A stretch of DNA of 64,000 nucleotides. It comes from Pseudomonas taiwanensis. Its GTDB lineage: Bacteria > Pseudomonadota > Gammaproteobacteria > Pseudomonadales > Pseudomonadaceae. Positions within the stretch are counted from its first letter, which is position 1, and the number at the start of each line of letters is the position of its first letter. Below the pieces are notes generated by a model. The model saw only the letters and a list, made by a program, of their open reading frames with translations. It searched no databases and was not told the DNA's origin. Below are positions 59,258 through 64,000 of the stretch, piece by piece. The stretch is from positions 29,590 through 93,589 of the forward strand of contig NZ_QJRF01000043.1 in the NCBI RefSeq assembly GCF_013393345.1. The letters run 5' to 3'. The translations under genes and the position numbers were made by a program.

Positions 59258-61501
59258 ATGGGCACGTTCGAAACCGAAACCCGAGCCGCCAGCGGCATCC
59301 TCAATGTCAGCCGACGCACCTTCCTCAAGGGCAGCGGCGGCCTTGCGCTGGGCATCGCCTTCGCGCCCTTGCTGAAAGGCGGAGAAGCCCTGGCTGCAAC
59401 CGCCGAACCCTTCATGCCCAATGCTTTCGTGCGAATTGCCGGGGATGGCACTGTGACCATCCTCGCCAAACACGTCGAGATGGGGCAGGGCAGCTACACC
59501 GGGCTGGCCACCTTGCTGGCCGAGGAGCTGGATGCCGACTGGAGCCAGGTGCGGGTCGAAGGCGCGCCGGCCAACGCCGCGCTCTACAACAACCTGGCCT
59601 TTGGGCCCATGCAGGGAACGGGCGGCAGTTCGGCCATCGCCAATTCCTTTGAGCAGATGCGCAAGGCGGGTGCCAGCGCGCGCGCCATGCTGGTGTCGGC
59701 TGCCGCTGAGCAATGGAAGGTCCCGGCGGCGGAAATCACCGTGAGCAAGGGCGTGGTCAGCCATGCGGCTTCCGGCAAGAAGGCCGGCTTCGGCGAACTG
59801 GCTGATGCGGCGGCGCGCCAGAGCGTGCCGGCGGAGGTGACGCTCAAGTCGCCGCAGGACTTCACCCTGATCGGCAAGGAGCGGCTGTCGCGCAAGGACA
59901 GCGCCGACAAGACCGACGGCAGCGCCACCTTCACCCAGGACTTCAAGTTGCCCGGCATGCTGGTCGCGGTCGTCGCCTATCCGCCGCGCTTTGGCGGGGT
60001 GCTGAAGTCGCTGGATGCGAGCAAGGCCAAGGCCGTACCCGGTGTGGTGGACGTGGTGGAGTTCAAGGACACGCCCCACGGCCGATCCGGCGTCGCGGTG
60101 CTGGCGAAGAACACCTGGTCGGCACGCCAGGGCCGTGATGCGCTCATCGTGGAGTGGGACGAAAGCAAGGCATTCAAGCTGGGCAGCGAGGAGATCTTCA
60201 ACCGCTACCGCGAGGCGGCTGGCAAGGAAGGCCGCGTGGCCGGCAAGCAGGGCGACATCGTCGCAGCCTTGGCGCAACCGGCCAGATTGATTGAGGCCGA
60301 CTATGAGTTTCCCTACCTGGCCCATGCCGCCATGGAGCCGATGAACTGCCTGGTGAAGATTTCCGCTGGCCAGTGCGAAGTCTGGAACGGCGAGCAGTTC
60401 CAGACGGTGGATCAGTTGGCCATCGCCAAGTACCTGGGTATCCCGGTGGAGAATGTCAGCCTCACCCAGCTCTACGCCGGCGGCAGTTTCGGGCGTCGCG
60501 CCAATCCGCAGTCCGACTACCTGCTGGAAGCCGTTGCCATCGCCAAGGCCGCTCGGGCCAAGGGCCAGGACGTGCCGGTGAAGCTGGTCTGGACCCGTGA
60601 GGATGACATGCATGCGGGCTTCTTCCGCCCGGCCTACTTGCACCGTGCGCGCCTGGCACTGGACGAGGAGGGCAAGTTGCAGGGATGGCACCAGCGGGTG
60701 GTGGGGCAATCCATCCTCAAGGGCACGGCGTTCGAAGGTGCCCTGGTGAAGGAGGGCATCGACCATACGTCGGTGGAGGGTGCTGCCAATCTCTCCTACG
60801 AAATACCCAACCTCCAGGTGGAGCTGCATACGCCGGATGACATTGGTGTGCCAGTGCAGTGGTGGCGCTCGGTGGGGCACACCCATACCGCCTATGCGGT
60901 GGAAACCCTGATTGATCAGGCGGCCACGACCGCTGGCAAGGACCCTTATGCGTACCGCCACGGGTTGCTCGGCAAGAAGCCACGCCATCTCGGCGCGCTG
61001 GAGTTGGTGGCGCAGAAGGCGGGATGGGGCCAGCCGCTGAAGCCGGGAGCGGAAGGCGAAAAGCGCGGGCGGGGAATCGCCGTGCACGAGTCTTTCGGCT
61101 CCTTTGTCGCCCAGGTCGCGGAAGTGACGGTGAAGGCCGATGGCAGCTACAAGGTGGATCGGGTGGTCTGCGCGGTGGATTGCGGCGTGGCGGTGAACCC
61201 GGATGTGATCCGGGCGCAGATGGAGGGTGGCATCGGCTACGGCCTGGCAGCTGCACTGCATGGCGCCATCACCTTGAAGGACGGCGTGGTGGAGCAGTCC
61301 AACTTCCACGACTTCCAGGTGCTGCGGATCAACGAAATGCCGGTGGTGGAGGTGCACATCGTGCCGTCGGCACAGGCGCCCACTGGGGTCGGTGAGCCGG
61401 GGGTGCCGCCGATTGCGCCGGCCGTAGCCAATGCGCTGTACGCGGCGGTGGGGCAGAGGATCTACAAGCTGCCGTTGCCCAAGCAGGTGCAGCAGGCCTG
61501 A
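59258..61501 (+). CDS. Molybdopterin large subunit, IorB-like aldehyde/heteroaromatic oxidoreductase (Tat-exported)
   Basis: 747 residues of the xanthine dehydrogenase family (IorB group). A twin-arginine signal [16 protein letters not shown] (about 18-34) indicates export, carrying the small subunit along. Cofactor motifs: [34 protein letters not shown] and [18 protein letters not shown] with the catalytic Glu. It oxidises an aldehyde or N-heteroaromatic compound with water as oxygen source. The usual third gene for a cytochrome c electron acceptor is missing here. Convergent with the next gene (1-bp gap). Confidence 0.9.
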   Translation: MGTFETETRAASGILNVSRRTFLKGSGGLALGIAFAPLLKGGEALAATAEPFMPNAFVRIAGDGTVTILAKHVEMGQGSYTGLATLLAEELDADWSQVRVEGAPANAALYNNLAFGPMQGTGGSSAIANSFEQMRKAGASARAMLVSAAAEQWKVPAAEITVSKGVVSHAASGKKAGFGELADAAARQSVPAEVTLKSPQDFTLIGKERLSRKDSADKTDGSATFTQDFKLPGMLVAVVAYPPRFGGVLKSLDASKAKAVPGVVDVVEFKDTPHGRSGVAVLAKNTWSARQGRDALIVEWDESKAFKLGSEEIFNRYREAAGKEGRVAGKQGDIVAALAQPARLIEADYEFPYLAHAAMEPMNCLVKISAGQCEVWNGEQFQTVDQLAIAKYLGIPVENVSLTQLYAGGSFGRRANPQSDYLLEAVAIAKAARAKGQDVPVKLVWTREDDMHAGFFRPAYLHRARLALDEEGKLQGWHQRVVGQSILKGTAFEGALVKEGIDHTSVEGAANLSYEIPNLQVELHTPDDIGVPVQWWRSVGHTHTAYAVETLIDQAATTAGKDPYAYRHGLLGKKPRHLGALELVAQKAGWGQPLKPGAEGEKRGRGIAVHESFGSFVAQVAEVTVKADGSYKVDRVVCAVDCGVAVNPDVIRAQMEGGIGYGLAAALHGAITLKDGVVEQSNFHDFQVLRINEMPVVEVHIVPSAQAPTGVGEPGVPPIAPAVANALYAAVGQRIYKLPLPKQVQQA

Positions 61502-61502
61502 T

Positions 61503-61697
61503 TCAGGCTGCCTGGGCGGCGCAGATCAGCTCGCGCAGGGCCTTGCGCTCGGCCACCGGAGTGGGGGCCTTGCGCACGGCAAGAGTGCCGTCGTCCAGGC
61601 CTACTACCACTTCAGTTTCGAAGTGCAGGCTGAGTTCATCGAGGGTCACGTGGGTGACCTGATACAGGCTGTCGCTGATTCGCGGGTCGGCGGACAT
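61503..61697 (-). CDS. Small conserved hypothetical protein
   Basis: 64 residues from ATG 61697 (MSADPRISDSLYQVTHVTLDELSLHFETEVVVG...). No signal peptide or Cys-rich motif apart from one C-terminal Cys (ICAAQAA). Possibly a small beta-rich domain followed by a helix. I do not recognise a family. Confidence 0.55.
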   Translation of the reverse strand: MSADPRISDSLYQVTHVTLDELSLHFETEVVVGLDDGTLAVRKAPTPVAERKALRELICAAQAA

Positions 61698-61840
61698 GAT
61701 GTGGGTCTCGTTCCGGTTGGCCGCAAGGCCGATGGAGAGATAGTGCCGCCGTGCCGTCCAGTGCGGAATTGAATGGACGTGATGGTGAATATCATTTCTG
61801 TCGATGGCTTGACCGTGTTTCGGGCGCCTGGTTTGCCTTC

Positions 61841-61904
61841 TGTAGGAGTGAGCTTGCTCGCGAATAGTCTGTTCCGGTCCTTCGCGAGCAAGCTCACTCC
61901 TACA
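61841..61904. repeat. REPIN, GTAGGAGTGAGCTTGCTCGCGAA type
   Basis: Nearly perfect long palindrome: TGTAGGAGTGAGCTTGCTCG faces CGAGCAAGCTCACTCCTACA across about 24 bp. It is the best-preserved REPIN of this family in the window. Confidence 0.88.
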
Positions 61905-61944
61905 AAGGCGTAGCGCGCATTCGCAGGGCTGCCTAGCCCTGCCA

Positions 61945-62028
61945 ATGGATGAGGTCAAGGTAGACGAGTGGTCCGCCGAGGTGGACATCAACGAAGTGGT
62001 ACTGCGTCCCGCGGTCCAGGATCTCTGA
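61945..62028 (+). other. Short ORF, possible gene remnant
   Basis: 27 codons (MDEVKVDEWSAEVDINEVVL...), acidic, with no visible ribosome site, lying between a REPIN and a strong plus-strand terminator at 62047-62070. The terminator has no other plus-strand gene nearby, so this may be the surviving 3' end of a gene lost by deletion. It could also be chance. Confidence 0.25.
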
Positions 62029-62046
62029 TCCCGACCCGCAAAAGAG

Positions 62047-62070
62047 GCGGCCCAGGTGGCCGCATTTTTT
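62047..62070. terminator. Bidirectional rho-independent terminator
   Basis: GCGGCC-CAGGT-GGCCGC followed by A and six T on the plus strand; on the minus strand the same stem is followed by CTCTTTTG, serving the DUF2789 gene whose stop is 9 bp away. Confidence 0.8.
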
Positions 62071-62078
62071 CCTCTCGT

Positions 62079-62309
62079 CTATTTGCTCAGGAGTACCGCC
62101 AGTTCGTCGGCTTCCTCAGTCCAGTCGGAGTCTTCCCGCAGGGCGTCGCGCAGGAAGGCCGACTGGGCTGCATTCCAGAATGGCGCGTCAGGCAAGGCCT
62201 GGCCCACTGCCAGGCGATGCCCGGTGACGAAGCGGTCTATTTCGGGCCTTGCGGAGGGCAGGCCGAGTTGATCGAAGAGGGCGGTGAGGGAGTGATGGCT
62301 GGTGTCCAT
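62079..62309 (-). CDS. DUF2789 family protein
   Basis: 76 residues (MDTSHHSLTALFDQLGLPSA...), matching the DUF2789 pattern: FDQLGLPS, RLAVGQALPDAPFWNAAQSAFLRDALREDSDWTEEADEL. Small helical protein of unknown function found in Pseudomonas and relatives. ATG start, good fit to family length. Confidence 0.82.
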   Translation of the reverse strand: MDTSHHSLTALFDQLGLPSARPEIDRFVTGHRLAVGQALPDAPFWNAAQSAFLRDALREDSDWTEEADELAVLLSK

Positions 62310-62496
62310 GTGCGGGTCTCCGGTGGCGGCGTTCGACGGAAAAAGACTTCCATCGACTATAGACCCTGTGCCGGCCGTGGCCGCCGGATAGCAGCATGTC
62401 GGCTACGGCCGGCGCGGGCTTGCACTGGTAGCAGGGTTGGCTAGCCTCACACAAAATGTTTCAAAATAACCTTGGGCCACCTGAACAGGGGGCGAA

Positions 62497-62820
62497 ATGG
62501 GCGTCCATAGCGAGCAGAAACATCCTTTCCGTGATCCAGCGGAGGCCATGCTGTTGGTTGCCCCTGTCTGGTCGCCCGTCCTGTTCATCTTCCTCGCCCA
62601 GTTTCTCCATGAGTTCTTCCAGATCCACTGGCTGTTCAATTCGAGCCTGAGCACCTTCGGCATGTTCCTGGTGCCGGCCATTTCCGCCCTTCCGCTGATC
62701 CACGATTCACCCCGTCGGCTGTCCATCAAGCTGTTGCTTGCGGGCGGCTATTATCTGGTCGGGCTGGCGGCGACTTTCTTGATGTCCTGGGGAATGTTGC
62801 TCTATACCGGCTATACGTGA
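62497..62820 (+). CDS. Small integral membrane protein
   Basis: 107 residues with three predicted membrane helices (MLLVAPVWSPVLFIFLAQFLH; STFGMFLVPAISALPLI; LLLAGGYYLVGLAATFLMSWGMLL) and a short hydrophilic N-terminus. No family recognised. Followed 83 bp later by a small lipoprotein gene on the same strand. Confidence 0.6.
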   Translation: MGVHSEQKHPFRDPAEAMLLVAPVWSPVLFIFLAQFLHEFFQIHWLFNSSLSTFGMFLVPAISALPLIHDSPRRLSIKLLLAGGYYLVGLAATFLMSWGMLLYTGYT

Positions 62821-62903
62821 TCCGGCTGCGGAACCCGGCGCGGGGCCATGGATCAAAGGTCCCGGGTCCGCATGAGGCGGATCGACCCAACACGGAGCTC
62901 TCC

Positions 62904-63194
62904 ATGTCCCCATTGAAGAAACTTGCGCTCGTCGGCCTCGTGGCCCTGCCACTGGCTGGTTGCATGAAAGAAGAGCCCATCGACCAGGCGGTGCTGTGCA
63001 CCTACAGCACCGATGCCGAGGCCAAGTTGTGCAAACCGGGTCAGATGTCCTGGTTCAAGGCGGGCAAGGCCGTCAACCAGTCCCTGCCGCTGAGCGTGGC
63101 GGCGGCGTATTGCGACTTCAATTACCAGGTGATGTACAACGAGGCGGGGGTGATCTGCGTGTTCACCGACAAGCGACTTAGCCTGGTGAAGTAA
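62904..63194 (+). CDS. Small lipoprotein
   Basis: 96 residues from ATG 62904. Lipoprotein signal with LPLAGC (Cys at about 20), next residue Met, so the outer membrane is the likely destination. The mature part has four further Cys (AVLCTYS, AKLCKPG, AAAYCDFNY, GVICVF), probably two disulfides. Function unknown; conserved-looking in length and composition. Confidence 0.72.
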   Translation: MSPLKKLALVGLVALPLAGCMKEEPIDQAVLCTYSTDAEAKLCKPGQMSWFKAGKAVNQSLPLSVAAAYCDFNYQVMYNEAGVICVFTDKRLSLVK

Positions 63195-63228
63195 CGGGGA
63201 CAAGCGTCGGAGGCGGTGATACTCACCC

Positions 63229-63260
63229 GTAGGATGGGTTGAGCTTGCGAAACCCATCAC
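63229..63260. repeat. TAGGATGGGTTGAGC...AAACCCATC palindrome
   Basis: GTAGGATGGGTTGAGCTTGCGAAACCCATCAC; AGGATGGGTT pairs with AACCCATC. Same family as 6899-6932 and 47251-47294. Confidence 0.7.
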
Positions 63261-63326
63261 CCATTGCCGAACGACACCTTGGGGGTCGTCTCATCCGGTG
63301 AAGTTTTTCCAAACCCCAAAAAGACT

Positions 63327-63350
63327 GAAGGCGCCACAGGTGGCGCCTTC
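63327..63350. terminator. 11-bp perfect stem terminator
   Basis: GAAGGCGCCAC-AG-GTGGCGCCTTC. On the minus strand it is followed by AGTCTTTTTGG and ends the repeat-protein transcript (stop 55 bp away); on the plus strand TGCCTTTC follows, so it can serve the lipoprotein gene too. Confidence 0.8.
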
Positions 63351-63405
63351 TGCCTTTCGAGGATTTGCATACATCGTGATTGCCTGCCTCTGAACTGCTC
63401 CGGGA

Positions 63406-63909
63406 TCAGCTGATGCGGTTGGTGCCAGTGCGGTCGGCACCGCCTTCGGCTACACGCAGGGATTGCGAACGCTCGGAACCGTTTTCAGCGACGTCGAAAG
63501 CCTTGGTGCGGTCGGAGCCTCCTTCGGCTACGCGCAGGGACTGCGAACGCTCGGAACCGTTTTCAGCGACGTCGAAGGCCTTGGTGCGGTCGGAGCCTCC
63601 TTCGGCTACGCGCAGGGACTGCGAACGCTCGGAACCGTTTTCAGCCACGTCGAAGGCCTTGGTGCGGTCGGAGCCTCCTTCGGCTACGCGCAGGGACTGC
63701 GAACGCTCGGAACCGTTTTCAGCCACGTCGAAGGCCTTGGTGCGGTCGGAACCACCTTCAGCAACCCGCAGGGATTGCGAACGCTCGGCACCACTCTCAG
63801 CGACGCGGTGGACGTTGGTGCGATCAGCGCCACCCTCGGCAACCGAAAGGGCGAAAGCAGAGGCGGACAGGCTGGCGAAGAACAGGCTGGCGAGGATTTG
63901 CTTTTTCAT
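63406..63909 (-). CDS. Exported tandem-repeat protein (13-residue VAExGxxR repeats)
   Basis: 167 residues from ATG 63909 (a GTG 9 bp upstream is in frame); CAGGTG lies before the ATG. Signal peptide MKKQILASLFFASLSASAFA, then the mature protein is almost only repeats: alternating 13-mers VAEGGSDRTKAFD and VAENGSERSQSLR, together 26 residues, with four nearly identical middle units and more diverged first and last units (ADRTNVH, ADRTGTN). No Cys or hydrophobic core. Every repeat keeps V-A-E-x-G-x-x-R. It may form a regular periplasmic or secreted fibre or bind a repetitive partner; no function is known to me. Confidence 0.75.
   Translation of the reverse strand: MKKQILASLFFASLSASAFALSVAEGGADRTNVHRVAESGAERSQSLRVAEGGSDRTKAFDVAENGSERSQSLRVAEGGSDRTKAFDVAENGSERSQSLRVAEGGSDRTKAFDVAENGSERSQSLRVAEGGSDRTKAFDVAENGSERSQSLRVAEGGADRTGTNRIS
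63421..63850. repeat. 78-bp tandem repeat array inside the repeat-protein gene
   Basis: Units recur exactly every 78 bp (equivalent points at 63463, 63541, 63619, 63697 and 63775). The three central copies differ by only a few bases, including a GCGAC/GCCAC change, which implies recent duplication or gene conversion. The unit length is a multiple of three, keeping the frame. About 150 bp remain to the window end with no further feature seen. Confidence 0.9.
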
Positions 63910-64000
63910 TTTGGGCACCTGGGTTTTGGGGGTGGTGTTTGTCTGTGGGGCCCATGTTACTGATGTGATTTCGATGAAGAAGTGATCCTGGGTAATGGTT

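Larger units (their letters stand above)
61698..62078. other. Gene-poor 381 bp: promoter, REPIN, ORF remnant and terminator
   Basis: Contains the leader of the small gene at 61503, a REPIN (61841-61904), a 27-codon open frame (61945-62028) that may be a gene remnant, and a bidirectional terminator (62047-62070). Confidence 0.5.

Noticed and set aside
63421..63850. CRISPR-like repeat array
   Set aside because: Units are contiguous 78-bp tandem copies with no unique spacers, and no cas genes are near.
63380..63985. Two plus-strand open frames across the 78-bp repeats (repeating VRSEPPSATRRDCERSEPFSA and LRTLGTVFSDVEG)
   Set aside because: They are open only because the repeat unit is a multiple of three without stops; the minus-strand frame has a signal peptide, ribosome site and a matching terminator.

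Overview
The window is a stretch of a high-GC gammaproteobacterial chromosome that I assign to Pseudomonas. The evidence is a complete mexS / mexT / mexEF-oprN locus in its usual arrangement, a muxBC-opmB efflux locus, several Pseudomonas-restricted small protein families (DUF2789-like, probable DUF3509-like), and many copies of pseudomonad REP/REPIN palindromes (GTAGGAGCGAGCTTGCTCGC and GTGGGGGCGAATTCATTCGC types). The species cannot be named from the sequence. I saw no transposase, integrase, phage gene, CRISPR array, tRNA or rRNA.

Layout. 0-6.8 kb: the 3' part of muxB, then muxC and opmB, a tripartite RND efflux system. 6.9-11.8 kb: a LysR regulator divergent from an exported ankyrin protein, a nucleoside deaminase, a CynX-type transporter, an SDR dehydrogenase and two small conserved proteins. 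11.8-16.5 kb: an EutR-like AraC regulator, a small-molecule kinase, a PLP phospho-lyase-like enzyme and an APC permease, which together look like a B12-independent amino-alcohol (ethanolamine or hydroxylysine) catabolic unit. 16.8-18.6 kb: a small histidine-rich hydroxylase-like membrane protein and an MFS transporter.

18.9-31.2 kb is the most interesting region: an envelope/lipid A modification island. It holds a ColR-like response regulator, a PAP2 phosphatase, two membrane-anchored beta-propellers, an ArnT-like GT83 transferase, a polyprenyl-phosphate GT2, a TVP38/DedA-type membrane protein, a UDP-glucuronate 4-epimerase, a UDP-glucose dehydrogenase, a ColS-like kinase and an EptA phosphoethanolamine transferase. 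The first sugar genes point to UDP-galacturonate rather than aminoarabinose. A 16-bp ColR-box-like element recurs in front of the phosphatase, in front of eptA, and between the kinase and a propeller gene.

31.7-39.0 kb: a malate:quinone oxidoreductase with a lipoprotein signal, a SufR-like cysteine regulator, a MscS channel with a cNMP-like domain, a zincin-like exported protein and two glutathione transferases. 39.1-47.0 kb: a phosphonate uptake and degradation cluster (LysR, PhnD-PhnC-PhnE, an iron alcohol dehydrogenase, an OPA-type MFS transporter, LysR, PhnX) that lacks PhnW. 47.4-49.1 kb: FKBP isomerase and small proteins. 49.3-57.6 kb: oprN-mexF-mexE, mexT and divergent mexS, with a good MexT box in front of mexS. 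57.8-61.5 kb: a YqhC-like AraC regulator and a two-subunit molybdenum hydroxylase. 61.5-64 kb: small proteins, ending with an exported protein made almost entirely of 13-residue repeats.

Intergenic spaces are packed with REP/REPIN elements, sometimes three families side by side (31.3-31.66 kb).
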